Shown: positions 1 through 8,888 of the stretch, piece by piece | How positions within the stretch are numbered: the stretch's first letter is position 1 | Layout: every line of letters begins with the position of its first letter | Assembly (NCBI GenBank): GCA_965246795.1 | Contig: CBDFFN010000022.1 | Span: 1-64,000, forward strand | Direction of reading: 5' to 3' | Origin: JAJXWB01 sp965246795 | GTDB taxonomy: Bacteria; Pseudomonadota; Alphaproteobacteria; Rhizobiales; Beijerinckiaceae | Length of the DNA: 64,000 nucleotides | Made by a program: the position numbers and the translations under genes | The notes under the pieces: model-generated | Told to the model about the DNA's origin: nothing | The model's database searches: none | Seen by the model: the letters and a program-made list of their open reading frames with translations, nothing else

Positions 1-371
1 AGCGGCTCGTCCGCAGGCGGCATCGGGTAGTCGCGCAGCCGCGCCGCACGGACCCAGCGAAGGGTCTGGCCCTCGAGCGGCTGCGGCTGCCCCTGCCATC
101 GACGGCAGATGTAAAGCGGCATCAGCAGGTGCTTTTCGTCATAGCTGTGGCTGGCGAAGCTGAGCGGCGCGAGACAGGCGGCCTCGACGGCAATACCGAG
201 TTCTTCGGCGAGCTCGCGGATTAACGCCGCCTCGGGCATCTCGCCCGGCTCGATCTTGCCACCCGGAAATTCCCACAGGCCCGCGAGCGTTTTTCCGGCC
301 GGCCGTTGTGACAGGAGGATTCGGTCGTCGGCGTCGATCAGTGCGACGGCGACGACGAGGAGCAGCTTCAC
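1..371 (-). CDS. mutT: MutT-type Nudix hydrolase (8-oxo-dGTP diphosphatase), 3' end cut by window edge
   Basis: Hydrolyses oxidised nucleotides such as 8-oxo-dGTP so that they are not built into DNA. Reading leftward from a GTG at 371, a complete Nudix box is visible at about residues 38-60: G38, E44, R52-E53, E56-E57 and G59, with the GLWEFPGGK approach. An in-frame TGA lies three codons before the GTG, so this start is forced. About 123 residues are visible and the family is usually 130-140 long, so only the last stretch is missing. It follows the broken lipoprotein gene by 6 bases on the same strand. The MutT assignment rests on length and motif; another small Nudix substrate is possible. 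Confidence 0.88.
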   Translation of the reverse strand, partial: MKLLLVVAVALIDADDRILLSQRPAGKTLAGLWEFPGGKIEPGEMPEAALIRELAEELGIAVEAACLAPLSFASHSYDEKHLLMPLYICRRWQGQPQPLEGQTLRWVRAARLRDYPMPPADEP

Positions 372-377
372 GAGCGG

Positions 378-976
378 TCAGCGATCGTTGGTCAGGACCA
401 GCTTGATCGGCTTGTCCTCTTTTTCCCTTGACGGTGACCGTCTCGTAGAACGCGCCGCCGTCCTGACCGACACGCTGGACATTGTTGTAGGCGCCGAATT
501 TGAAGTGAAGATAAGAGTCCTTGTCCTTCCAGGCGATCTGCGTCGCGACGAAATAGGTGCCGGGCGCGGACGCCCTCGAATTCGAAGCGGCCGCTCGATT
601 CCGCGCGTGTGGTGCGCGTGTATTCGGCATAGGCGGGATCGCTGTCGACCTGCGCGACCATATTCACCGGCACGCTGCGGCCACCCTTGTAGAGCGTCGC
701 GAAGCGCTCCTTGGCATAGGCTGTTGCAGGCACGAGCCGCACGATTTCGCCCGCCGCGTTGACGACACCGCCCTTGCCGTCGCGCCAGAAGGCGTGGCCC
801 GCAATCTTTCCGGTGCCGCTCTTCTTGATGAAGGCGGCGTCGGACGCGCTGAACGCGGTGGCGCTGGCGGACAGCGACGAGGCCGTCGGGCCGGTCGACT
901 GGCAGCCGGCGAAGAGACCGGCGAGGGCGAACGCAAGGAGAGGGGCACGCACGGACAAAATCTCACGCTGGGTCAT
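378..976 (-). pseudogene. Lipoprotein with carboxypeptidase-regulatory-like fold, reading frame broken twice
   Basis: The N-terminus is a lipoprotein signal peptide (hydrophobic stretch ending LFAGC, Cys about residue 25), followed by a beta-rich domain resembling the carboxypeptidase regulatory-like fold, so it should be a membrane-anchored periplasmic or outer-membrane protein. The frame starting at 976 reads well to FEFEGV, then the sensible protein continues in another frame as APGTYFVATQ. Removing one C of the GTCCGCG at 565-571 restores it. The frame slips again in an A5 run (420-424 on the plus strand); with four A the protein ends LVLTNDR and a TGA at 378. Both lesions are single-base insertions, so either assembly indels or genuine decay. 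Function beyond the lipoprotein nature is unknown. Confidence 0.7.
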
Positions 977-1002
977 TAGCCTGACCGGCTAGACGCCGGA
1001 AA

Positions 1003-1755
1003 TCAATCGCCTCTGTCGATGAAGGCCAGAACCGTGTCGATGTCGTAACAGACGGAACCTTCCGGCATCGATGGTCGCGCTACCATCACGACCGGAATGC
1101 CAAGCTCGCGCGCCGCGAAGAGTTTGGCCGAGGTCGGGTCGCCGCCGCTGTTCTTCGTCACCATCACGTCGATGCGATTTTCGCGAAGAAGCATCGTCTC
1201 GTGGGCGAGCGTAAAGGGTGGTCTCTCCTGCAGCGTCGCGTGGTTCGGCAAATCCGACAAATTCCCCGGCGCATCGATCGAGCGCACGAGATAGAAGTGC
1301 TGTGGCGCGGCGGCAAAGGGCGAGAGCGAGTTGCGGCCGATAGGCAGGAACACGCGTTTCGGTGTCTGCGCCAGCGCCACAACGGCGGCGGCGAGATCCG
1401 GCACGGTCATCCAGCGATCGCCTGCCGTCTCTTTCCAGCCAGGCCGACTGAAACGCAGCCGCGACACGCCTTCCGCCGCGCACGCAGCAGCGGCATTCGC
1501 CGACATCTGCGCCGCGAAGGGATGCGTCGCGTCGATCACGCGCTCGATTCGATTTTCGCGCAACCACTCGCGCAGTCCATCGACACCGCCGAATCCGCCA
1601 GCGCGTGTCGGCACTGCGTGGCGCGCGGGCGCTTCGGTTCGTCCAGCGAGAGACAAGATCGTCGCAATGTCGGTTCTCTTTGCCAGTGCGGACGCCAGCA
1701 CCGTCGCCTCGCGCGTTCCACCGAGAATGAGAATGCGCCTATTCACGCCATCCAT
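1003..1755 (-). CDS. cobK: Precorrin-6A / cobalt-precorrin-6A reductase
   Basis: NAD(P)H-dependent reduction of precorrin-6A in cobalamin (corrin ring) synthesis. The 250-residue product opens with the dinucleotide-binding sequence RILILGGTREA and carries the family sequences DATHPFA, NSLSPF and VTKNSGG. The ATG at 1755 is preferred because it places the Gly-rich motif at residue 8 and gives the usual length; the frame is open 14 codons further upstream without family resemblance. No other cob gene lies in the window, so it is separated from the main cobalamin operon. No B12 riboswitch core was recognised upstream; a 15-base palindrome sits just before the start. Confidence 0.9.
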   Translation of the reverse strand: MDGVNRRILILGGTREATVLASALAKRTDIATILSLAGRTEAPARHAVPTRAGGFGGVDGLREWLRENRIERVIDATHPFAAQMSANAAAACAAEGVSRLRFSRPGWKETAGDRWMTVPDLAAAVVALAQTPKRVFLPIGRNSLSPFAAAPQHFYLVRSIDAPGNLSDLPNHATLQERPPFTLAHETMLLRENRIDVMVTKNSGGDPTSAKLFAARELGIPVVMVARPSMPEGSVCYDIDTVLAFIDRGD

Positions 1756-1777
1756 CAGCCGTTCATTCTTAACGGGA

Positions 1778-1792
1778 AGAAACCAGGTTTCT
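1778..1792. promoter_or_regulatory. 15-base perfect palindrome upstream of cobK
   Basis: The sequence AGAAACCAGGTTTCT is a perfect inverted repeat (7-base arms, central A) located 23 bases before the cobK start. Its size and place suit a protein operator or a short hairpin in the cobK leader. No regulator is known for it, and a chance palindrome remains possible. Confidence 0.25.
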
Positions 1793-1937
1793 GGCAATCG
1801 CGCATGCGGCGGGCGTCTTGCTCAATACGTTGTAGCGGGGACAGCGGACCCTGCGAGACGAAGAGGCGGAACCGATATGATACAGACGGCAGTCAGGCGA
1901 GGCCACGCCCGCACCGTTTCCGGACAGGTGTGACGGC

Positions 1938-3398
1938 ATGCTGCTTCGTCACACAATCCTTTACCTGCCGGCGCAATTGCTCGCGCCGCTGTCGCAATTC
2001 GTTGCGGCCGTCGTCTGGACGCACTGGATGTCGCCGGAGGCTTATGGCGTCCTGACATTCCTCATTGCGGCGCAGGATCTCGTCTATGCGATCTGCCTGC
2101 ATTGGTGGTCGAGTTTCTCGCTCCGCTATCTCGCTGGCTTTAATCGCGGCGAGGCGCGCGATTACCGCCGCAGCGAAGCAACAATTCTGGCCGGGACGGT
2201 CCTCGTCGGTGGCGTCGTGACCATCGCGCTGCTCGGCTATCTTGGCATGGTCGACGACACATCGCTTCTGATCGTGGCGGTCATCTTTCTCGCAAGCCGC
2301 GCCATCAATGTTCATTTGGCGGAACGTGCGCGCGCTCAGGAGCGCATTCTCGCCTACACCGTCGCGCAGACGGCGGGGCCGATGCTCGGCTTCGCACTGG
2401 CGCTTGCGGCGATGCATTGGCTTCGTCCGACGCCGGATGCGGCACTCGCTGGTTTCGCCGTTGCACAGACCTTTGCGACCTTCTGGCTCAGCCGGCATCT
2501 GTCCGTCGATCTCGCGTTGCGCGCGCCGGAGATGGCGATGCTGCGCCGTGCGCTCGCCTACGGATTGCCGATGGTCGTCGCCGGTGTACTCGGCTGGTTC
2601 GTGCTCAACGGCGTCCGCTTCGTCGTGCAGGAGATGGGCGGCGACACGGCCGTCGGTCTTCTCGCCGTCGGCTGGAATCTCGGTCAGCGCCTTACCGGCG
2701 TGATGGCGATGCTCGTCACGGCGGCCGCCTATCCGCTCGCCGTGCGGCAACTCGCGACGCGCGGCCATCTTGATGCGCTGAAACAGCTCGAGGCGGGCGG
2801 CACGTTGCTTCTCGCGGTGATGCTGCCGGCGTCGATCGGGCTATGGGAAATCAGCGCACGCCTCATCGATCTGACAGTGGCGACGCCGTTCAAGGCGATC
2901 ACGACGCTGATCCTGCCAACAGTTATTCTTGCCGGTACGATCCGCAACTTCCGCGTCCACTATGCCGATCAGCCGTTCCTCCTGTTCGAGCGCACGCGGC
3001 TTGGCATGCTGGTCAACGCGATCGAGGTCGTTGCGCTCATCGCATGTTCCGCGATCGGTTTCGCGTGGCGTGGCATTCCCGGCGCGGTTGAAGGCTGCCT
3101 CGTCGCGACCTGCGTCGGCGCGGTCGTCTCGTTCGTTCTGGCGCGAAAACTGTTCGGCCTGCCGCTGCCGATTTTCGACTGGGGCCGCATCGGGCTGGCC
3201 GCGGCGTTCATGGGCGCGATGCTGGTATGGGTCGACCGGCTCCCGCTCGACAGCAACGTGTCGATCGTCGTCGACATCGTCGTTGGCGTGATCTCCTACG
3301 CGCTTGCGATGGCGGCGCTGTTCGCCGACCGCATTCGCGAATACATGCGCGAACGCCGTTCGAGCGATGAGCCTCTCGTGGCAGGTGCGAAGACGTAA
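1938..3398 (+). CDS. Polytopic membrane protein of the polysaccharide flippase (MOP/Wzx-like) type
   Basis: A 486-residue integral membrane protein with about 12-14 hydrophobic segments spread over its whole length and a short charged C-terminus. It opens with an amphipathic N-terminus leading into a first membrane segment (LLAPLSQFVAAVVW), the pattern of lipopolysaccharide or capsule unit flippases. The likely role is moving a lipid-linked glycan across the inner membrane. It is transcribed divergently from cobK and is followed by a WD40 gene; no glycosyltransferase lies beside it, so the glycan cannot be named. Assignment is at superfamily level only. Confidence 0.65.
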   Translation: MLLRHTILYLPAQLLAPLSQFVAAVVWTHWMSPEAYGVLTFLIAAQDLVYAICLHWWSSFSLRYLAGFNRGEARDYRRSEATILAGTVLVGGVVTIALLGYLGMVDDTSLLIVAVIFLASRAINVHLAERARAQERILAYTVAQTAGPMLGFALALAAMHWLRPTPDAALAGFAVAQTFATFWLSRHLSVDLALRAPEMAMLRRALAYGLPMVVAGVLGWFVLNGVRFVVQEMGGDTAVGLLAVGWNLGQRLTGVMAMLVTAAAYPLAVRQLATRGHLDALKQLEAGGTLLLAVMLPASIGLWEISARLIDLTVATPFKAITTLILPTVILAGTIRNFRVHYADQPFLLFERTRLGMLVNAIEVVALIACSAIGFAWRGIPGAVEGCLVATCVGAVVSFVLARKLFGLPLPIFDWGRIGLAAAFMGAMLVWVDRLPLDSNVSIVVDIVVGVISYALAMAALFADRIREYMRERRSSDEPLVAGAKT

Positions 3399-3443
3399 GG
3401 GTGCGCGCCGCGACCGCCTTGCGTCGTCGCGTAACGCCGGTAC

Positions 3444-4460
3444 ATGAGCGGCATGGTCAAGAATTCGCCGCCCGTCGCATCTCTCATGGAACATGTGATT
3501 CCGGTCGAAGCCGGCTCCGGCGTGATTGGCGCCAGCTTTCTTGGCGCGACGGCCGTCTTCGCTTTAGTCGACGGGACGCTGCTGTGCGTGGACGACGCGA
3601 ACCCGCAGCAACGGCACGAAGCGCATCCCGACGCCGCAATCCTCGTCGCCGCCAGCGATGGCAAACGCCTTGTCACCGGCGGTGATGACGGGCGTGTCGT
3701 CGCGACGAGCGCATCGGGCGAATCCGTTGAGATCGGCAAGGACAAGGGCTGGATCGATGCGCTGGCCGTGCGGCCGGACGGCGCATTGGCGTGGTCCTCC
3801 AGCAAGACGGTCTCAGCCCGCGATCCCAAAGGCGTGGTGAAGACCTGGGTGGCGCCGTCGTCCGTGCGCGGCCTCGCTTTCATGCCGAAGGGCTATCGGC
3901 TCGCCGTTGCGCATTACGGCGGTGCGTCGCTGTGGTTTCCGAACATGGCGGCGACACCAGATGTGCTTGCATGGAAAGGCTCGCATCTCGACGTGACGGC
4001 ATCACAGGACGGCCGCTTCGTCGTGTCGTCGATGCAGGAGAACACTTTGCACGGCTGGCGGCTCTCGGACGGCCGCGACATGCGCATGTCCGGCTACCCC
4101 TCGAAGACGCGGTCCTTGTCGTGGTCGCACGATGGTCACTGGCTTGCGACATCCGGCGCTGACGCCTGCGTCGTCTGGCCCTTTGCGACCAAGGATGGTC
4201 CGATGGGCCGAGCGCCGAAGGAGATCGGCGTGCGCGCCGCGCGAGTCAGTGCGGTGGCGTGCCATCCCGCCGCGCCGATTCTCGCGATCGGTTATGCCGA
4301 CGGTTTCCTGATGCTGGCGCGGCTCGAGGACGGTGCCGAAATCCCGGTGCGGCGCGAAGGCGAGGGTGGTGCGCTCAGCGCACTTGCGTGGAGCGCGCAT
4401 GGCGAGCGGCTGCTGTTCGGCACCGATGGCGGGCAGGCCGGGATTGTTCCGATTCCTTGA
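3444..4460 (+). CDS. WD40 repeat (beta-propeller) protein
   Basis: 338 residues made of repeated blades with recurring sequences such as DGKRLVTGGDDGRV, VRPDGALAWSSS, SQDGRFVVSS and SHDGHWLATSGADACV, typical of WD40 or YVTN-like propellers. There is no signal peptide, so a cytosolic scaffold role is likely. Alternative in-frame ATGs exist at 3453 and 3486; the true start is not fixed by a strong ribosome-binding site. It lies 45 bases after the flippase-like gene on the same strand. The binding partner is unknown. Confidence 0.75.
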   Translation: MSGMVKNSPPVASLMEHVIPVEAGSGVIGASFLGATAVFALVDGTLLCVDDANPQQRHEAHPDAAILVAASDGKRLVTGGDDGRVVATSASGESVEIGKDKGWIDALAVRPDGALAWSSSKTVSARDPKGVVKTWVAPSSVRGLAFMPKGYRLAVAHYGGASLWFPNMAATPDVLAWKGSHLDVTASQDGRFVVSSMQENTLHGWRLSDGRDMRMSGYPSKTRSLSWSHDGHWLATSGADACVVWPFATKDGPMGRAPKEIGVRAARVSAVACHPAAPILAIGYADGFLMLARLEDGAEIPVRREGEGGALSALAWSAHGERLLFGTDGGQAGIVPIP

Positions 4461-4472
4461 GCCGGCGCCTCA

Positions 4473-5171
4473 TCACTGCATGTAGCGCTGCCAGGCCCAG
4501 ATCGCGGCCGTAGCCAGCGCACCAAACAAGACGGCCGAGCCGACGATCTCGACGAGAAAGAGGAAGCTGCGCGCAAACAGCCGCGCGACGGGCGAGCGCG
4601 GTCTCGGCGGTCCTGTCGATGTCGGTTGCGCGTTGTTTTGCGAAGAGGTCATCAGCGCCGGGCGCTCACCACCCAGCGATTGCGACGGTGACTGAAACGA
4701 TTGCAGCGCCTTCTCGCGCTCGATGAGTCTTCGCGCGATGTAGTCCGTGATCGCACGCACCGTCGGCTCGATGCGATCGTTTTCCGACAGCACCGCACGC
4801 CCGTTGCGGGAATCCCGAACGAAGCGATAGGCGCGCCGGTCACGCCCCATCTCGACGAAGGCGACCATGTCGATGAAGAGGCGCGGCCGGTCGCCGGGTG
4901 CGATACCGGGATCGAAGATATCGCAACTCGCCGGCACTTCGTCGAAGACCGGCTGCAAATGTTCGCGGAGAATTTCGAGCCGCGTCAGTTCGGCGCCACG
5001 CAAATCGGCGACCACCTCGGCGCGATCGGCATTCTCGACGCGCGCTCGACGCAGTGCCGCAGTGAGACCGGACTGTCTCGCGCGGTCCCGGCTTGACGCA
5101 GCGGCGGACGGACGCTGAGCGACATAGTCCGATGTGTCATGCACACCGGGCGTGTCGTCGGGCCTGTCCAT
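4473..5171 (-). CDS. Conserved hypothetical protein with C-terminal membrane anchor
   Basis: 232 residues. The first 180 are soluble and charged, with a central part (about residues 60-150, including GDRPRLFIDMVAFVEM and YRFVRDSRNGR) that looks like a folded domain. A low-complexity Ser/Pro/Thr linker follows and then one strong transmembrane helix at about residues 203-226 near the very C-terminus. This is the architecture of a tail-anchored cytoplasmic-domain protein. I do not recognise a functional family. It is convergent with the WD40 gene and lies just downstream of the Tim44-like gene on the same strand. Confidence 0.65.
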   Translation of the reverse strand: MDRPDDTPGVHDTSDYVAQRPSAAASSRDRARQSGLTAALRRARVENADRAEVVADLRGAELTRLEILREHLQPVFDEVPASCDIFDPGIAPGDRPRLFIDMVAFVEMGRDRRAYRFVRDSRNGRAVLSENDRIEPTVRAITDYIARRLIEREKALQSFQSPSQSLGGERPALMTSSQNNAQPTSTGPPRPRSPVARLFARSFLFLVEIVGSAVLFGALATAAIWAWQRYMQ

Positions 5172-5228
5172 TACGCCGATCCCTTAACGCCGAACGGAGG
5201 TCCTCCCGCTCGACCTCAGCAGAAGCGC

Positions 5229-6182
5229 TTAGCGCCCCTGCTGTACAGCGGACAAACGCCAGTCTTCCGGCCGTCCACCCACAGGTCGCGTAAAGGTCCA
5301 GACCTCCGTCACCTCCTGCGGCGTGTTCGCATCGCCCGCAACGACTCGGCCGCTTGTCCGGTCGATCATCGCATCGATCAGCGAATACCGCATCGCGACG
5401 CTCGCATATTCCGAGCCAGCCTCCGACCAACTTTCCGCAAGATCGCCGCGAATGAAGCGGATATCCGACATGCGGTTGATCGCGCCGTGCGAGCGGTTCT
5501 CATCGAGCTCGCGGCTGAACTCGGCCGCGACGTCAGACGTCGCATGACGGCGCAGTGCGGCTACATCCTCGGCGGAAAAGGCTGTTTGCACGGCGACGAG
5601 CGTGCGCTCGAACTGCGCGTAGTCGGCTTCCCCAACCGTCAGCGGCTTCGTCGGCTCGGGCGCCTGCGCAGAGCCGCCACCGAACGCGCCACCGCCAAAG
5701 CCACCCGGAGACGGACCCGCAGAACGATACGAAGCTCCGGAAGCGGCTTGCGCAGGCGTAAGCGACTGGCGCGAGCGGAACATCCGGATCGCGAACATCA
5801 CGACGAGCACAATCAGGCCGATCTGCAGCATGAGGCCGAGCATCGACATCAACCCGCCCATACCGCCGAGCAAGCCGTGGCCCATCAGCAGGCCGATCAG
5901 ACCGGCGCCGAGCAGGCCGCCCATCAGCCCCTTGCCGAACGATCCGAACATGCCCCGCGATCCCGTCGCAGGGCGCATCAGGCCGCCGTTGTTCATCGCG
6001 CCTGGCTGTGCGCCAAGTGGCGAGACACTGGGGGCCGTGCGCGTCGACGGCACGGAGTTGAAGCTCTTTGTGCCGCGGCTGCCGAACGAGCTGCCACCGC
6101 CTGCGCGCGCCTGCGCGTCCACCGCTCCGGCAAGAGCCAAAGCAAGCGCGGCGGCGTAAACGAATGATTTGCGAACGGACAT
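5229..6182 (-). CDS. Tim44-like domain protein with signal peptide and Gly/Met-rich membrane segment
   Basis: 317 residues from the ATG at 6182. A signal peptide (about 1-25, ending DAQARA) is followed by a Gly/Ser-rich low-complexity stretch. A long Gly-Leu-Met hydrophobic region follows (about residues 75-125, GLMGGLLGAGLIGLLMGHG and on). The C-terminal half is an alpha/beta domain resembling the Tim44 / MRP-L45 fold (TSDVAAEFSRELDENR, SEYASVAMRYSLIDAM). Bacterial members are membrane-associated proteins of poorly known role, perhaps in envelope protein quality. The start at 6182 is chosen over 6218 because it begins the signal peptide. Confidence 0.78.
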   Translation of the reverse strand: MSVRKSFVYAAALALALAGAVDAQARAGGGSSFGSRGTKSFNSVPSTRTAPSVSPLGAQPGAMNNGGLMRPATGSRGMFGSFGKGLMGGLLGAGLIGLLMGHGLLGGMGGLMSMLGLMLQIGLIVLVVMFAIRMFRSRQSLTPAQAASGASYRSAGPSPGGFGGGAFGGGSAQAPEPTKPLTVGEADYAQFERTLVAVQTAFSAEDVAALRRHATSDVAAEFSRELDENRSHGAINRMSDIRFIRGDLAESWSEAGSEYASVAMRYSLIDAMIDRTSGRVVAGDANTPQEVTEVWTFTRPVGGRPEDWRLSAVQQGR

Positions 6183-6310
6183 CCGTCCCTCCCGAAGTCG
6201 CCGCAATCGGCGACGCAAGACATATGGGAGGACAGACCGGCGCGTGACAAGCGCCAGAAGATTACCGGAAGATTACAACGGACAGGCTGAAGCCTCTATT
6301 GCAGCAAAGC

Positions 6311-6397
6311 TTAATACAGGCTGCTGAGAACCGTGCCACCGACCAGCGCGAAGGCGGCACAGATCGCCAGGAAATCGAAAGTCCAGGTCTTCGCCAT
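6311..6397 (-). CDS. 28-residue single-span membrane peptide
   Basis: Too short for usual gene calling. It encodes 28 residues that begin MAKTWTFDFL, run through one hydrophobic helix rich in Ala, Val and Gly, and end SSLY before a TAA. A good ribosome-binding site (AAGGAGC, 7 bases upstream) precedes the ATG at 6397. A perfect CtrA-type box lies 44 bases upstream. The function is unknown; the clean ribosome-binding site, start, hydrophobic segment and stop together argue for a real small protein. Confidence 0.55.
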   Translation of the reverse strand: MAKTWTFDFLAICAAFALVGGTVLSSLY

Positions 6398-6440
6398 GAG
6401 GAAGCTCCTTCGCATCGTGGATGACTCGATCCGCCAACGC

Positions 6441-6456
6441 TTAAGATGCGGTTAAC
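6441..6456 (+). promoter_or_regulatory. CtrA-type box TTAA-N7-TTAAC
   Basis: TTAA at 6441-6444, seven bases, then TTAAC at 6452-6456 match exactly the full binding motif of CtrA, the alphaproteobacterial cell-cycle response regulator. It lies between the divergent 28-residue peptide gene (minus) and the ABC ATPase gene (plus), closer to the former. Matching the motif is direct; binding and direction of control are inferred. Confidence 0.6.
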
Positions 6457-6618
6457 GACCACGCCTGCAAAGCCGCAAATTGCCGCAACTGCGAAGAGGA
6501 CGGGCATGGAACAGTCCCAGCTTGCTCGTTGTAAAAGCACAATTGTGGGTTGTGTGTCGCAGACGCATGTCGTGCGTTAACCCGACCGACAGCCGCTCCC
6601 GGCACAATCGCGCGATCC

Positions 6619-7371
6619 ATGAGCTTCGATCTGACATCTCCAGCCTTACGGCTTGCCGGCGTGCAAAAGCGGTTCGGCGATGGCCCGCCGGCGGTGGATG
6701 GGCTCGACCTCACCATCGCGCCTGGTGAGTTCTTCGCGCTGCTTGGTCCCAACGGTGCCGGAAAGACGACGACCTTGCGGCTCATCGCGGGCCTCTGCGC
6801 GGCTGACGCCGGCACGATCGAAGTGTTCGGCATCGACGCCGGCCGCGATCCGGTTGCCGTCAAGCGCGTGGTCGCCTGGCTGCCGGATGAGCCGATGCTC
6901 TACGATCAACTCGATCCCCTCGAATATCTTGAGTTCGTCGCCGGTCTCTGGTCGGTCGCGCCGGAGGTCGCCGAACAGCGCGCCGACGATCTGCTGCGCA
7001 CGCTCGACCTTTGGGAGCACCGGCATTCACGCTGCGAAGGTTTTTCGCGCGGCATGAAGCAGAAGGTCGCGCTCGCCGGAGCGTTGATCCACGACCCGAA
7101 GCTTCTTATCCTCGACGAGCCTCTTACCGGCCTCGACGCCGGTGCGGCGCGTGTCGTGAAAGATATGCTGCGCGAGCGCACGCGCGCCGGAAAGGCCGTG
7201 CTGCTCACGACGCATATTCTCGAAGTGGCGGAGCGACTCGCCGATCGTATCGGCATCATCGATCGCGGTCGCCTTGTCGCCGAAGGCACGCCCGAGCAAA
7301 TCACGCAGGCCGGCCGCGCCACGAGCCTCGAGGACGCGTTCCTTGATCTGACTGCGCGCAGCGCGGCGTGA
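6619..7371 (+). CDS. ABC transporter ATP-binding protein
   Basis: 250 residues with all ATPase motifs: Walker A GPNGAGKTT at 43-51, a degenerate signature SRGMKQK at 143-149, Walker B LLILDE at 162-167 and switch His199. It resembles ATPases of ABC-2 type exporters such as the NatA/CcmA group. The start at 6619 (CCATGAGCTTC) is chosen because the upstream open frame has no family resemblance. Its stop overlaps the start of the permease gene, so the pair forms one transporter. Substrate unknown. Confidence 0.9.
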   Translation: MSFDLTSPALRLAGVQKRFGDGPPAVDGLDLTIAPGEFFALLGPNGAGKTTTLRLIAGLCAADAGTIEVFGIDAGRDPVAVKRVVAWLPDEPMLYDQLDPLEYLEFVAGLWSVAPEVAEQRADDLLRTLDLWEHRHSRCEGFSRGMKQKVALAGALIHDPKLLILDEPLTGLDAGAARVVKDMLRERTRAGKAVLLTTHILEVAERLADRIGIIDRGRLVAEGTPEQITQAGRATSLEDAFLDLTARSAA

Positions 7372-8879
7372 TGTCGATGAACGCGGCGGCAAGCATGTTC
7401 GGCGCGCTGATCGGTAATGATCTACGCCTGATGAGCCGTCGCGTCGCGACCATGACGCGGGGCGGCAGCGGACGACGCACGCTTCTCTTCATCGGCATCG
7501 CGCTCGCAATTTTTCATGCGCTCGCATGGCCCGTCGCGACATCTCTCGCGGAAGAAACTGCGCGGGATGTTCGCGCCGCGGACGGTGCCGTAGCCGCAGC
7601 GCTCGCTTTCGTGATGCCGTGGATCGTCAGCCAGGCACTGATGAATGCGACACGTGCGCTCTACGTGCGCGGCGATCTCGATCTGCTCCTTGCATCGCCC
7701 GCGCCGGCCTCGGCGGTCTTCGCTGCGCGTGCGTTGGCAATTGCGATCGAATCCTGCGTCTCCATCGCGATTTTCTTGTTGCCGGTGGCAAACGTCTTAG
7801 CGATTGCCGCCGGCTGGCGCTGGCTTGCGATTTATCCGCTACTCGCCTTTTGCGGGTTGTTCGGTACCGCGCTCGGCCTGCTCTTGACGATCATGCTATT
7901 CCGAGTCGCCGGTCCACGCCGCACGCGCACATTTGCGCAAGTGCTCGCGGCGCTCGTCGGCGCAAGCTTTGCGCTCGGGATCCAGGCGGCGAATTTTGCG
8001 CCGGACTGGCTCGTCGAGGCTGTGCATCGGCATCTCCAGGCCTTTCGCGGCTCGTTGCTTGGAGGAGCGCTGTCCGTACCGGTGCATGCGGCAAGCGGCG
8101 ATGTTTCGGCGCTCATCGCGACGGGCTGCGTCGCGATTGCGGCCTTCGCGCTTGTCGCCACACTCACCGGCTCAATTTTTACGCGCGGGCTGACACAGAC
8201 GAGCGACGTCGTGCAGGCGCGTCGTGCGCGAAAACGGCGCGGCTTCCGCAGCGGTCCTGGGCCTGCGCTACGCCGCAAGGAATGGCGGCTCCTGCGTCGC
8301 GATCCCTGGTTGCCCTCGCAACTTCTGCTGCAGGCCGCCTACACCGTGCCGCTTTGTTCCGTCCTGTGGCAGACGCTCGGGCCGGAGCAGGGGCCGGCGG
8401 TCGCGATCAGCCCCGCCGTCGTCGTCATCGCGGCGCAGATCGCCGGCGCGCTCGCCTGGATCGCGCTGTCGACGGAAGACGCGCCGGAGCTTTTGGCCAC
8501 GGCCCCATTGCCTCGCGGCGCTCTCGCCCGCGCAAAGCTCGGCGCGGTCGCCGCGCCCGTTGGTGTGCTGCTCGTGGCGCCCCTTTTTGCGATGACCATT
8601 GCCGCGCCGCTTGCAGGCATTGCCACAGCGACCTGCGCCGCCGCGGCGGCGAGTTCGACGGCGCTGCTCAATCTTTGGCACCCGGCGCCGGGAAAACGCG
8701 GCGATGCTTTACGCCGTTATGGTCAGCCGAAAATCGTCGGCATTCTCGAACATGCGCTGGCACTATGTTGGGCTGTCGCTGCGGCGCTGTTGCTGCAGGG
8801 AAGTCTCATCGCGCTTGCGCCGATTGCGCTCGCGCTCGTCGTGCTCTTCGCGAGCCGCACGCCGAACGCAGCGCATTGA
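7371..8879 (+). CDS. ABC-2-like transporter permease
   Basis: About 502 residues with roughly ten to twelve hydrophobic segments and a basic cytoplasmic loop in the middle (VQARRARKRRGF, about residues 281-292). It starts at ATG 7371, overlapping the ATPase stop (TGATG); a GTG at 7368 is also possible. It is the membrane partner of the preceding ATPase, most likely an exporter because no solute-binding protein is present. The end is convergent with mogA with only 9 bases between. The substrate cannot be inferred. Confidence 0.8.
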   Translation: MSMNAAASMFGALIGNDLRLMSRRVATMTRGGSGRRTLLFIGIALAIFHALAWPVATSLAEETARDVRAADGAVAAALAFVMPWIVSQALMNATRALYVRGDLDLLLASPAPASAVFAARALAIAIESCVSIAIFLLPVANVLAIAAGWRWLAIYPLLAFCGLFGTALGLLLTIMLFRVAGPRRTRTFAQVLAALVGASFALGIQAANFAPDWLVEAVHRHLQAFRGSLLGGALSVPVHAASGDVSALIATGCVAIAAFALVATLTGSIFTRGLTQTSDVVQARRARKRRGFRSGPGPALRRKEWRLLRRDPWLPSQLLLQAAYTVPLCSVLWQTLGPEQGPAVAISPAVVVIAAQIAGALAWIALSTEDAPELLATAPLPRGALARAKLGAVAAPVGVLLVAPLFAMTIAAPLAGIATATCAAAAASSTALLNLWHPAPGKRGDALRRYGQPKIVGILEHALALCWAVAAALLLQGSLIALAPIALALVVLFASRTPNAAH

Positions 8880-8888
8880 ACCGCGACG

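Noticed and set aside
1756..1937. Cobalamin riboswitch before cobK
   Set aside because: The short gap lacks the conserved B12-box core and is too short for the full fold.
5139..6167. Long plus-strand open frame of 342 codons
   Set aside because: It is antisense to the Tim44-like gene and is Arg/His/Ala-rich without any domain, a usual shadow in GC-rich DNA.
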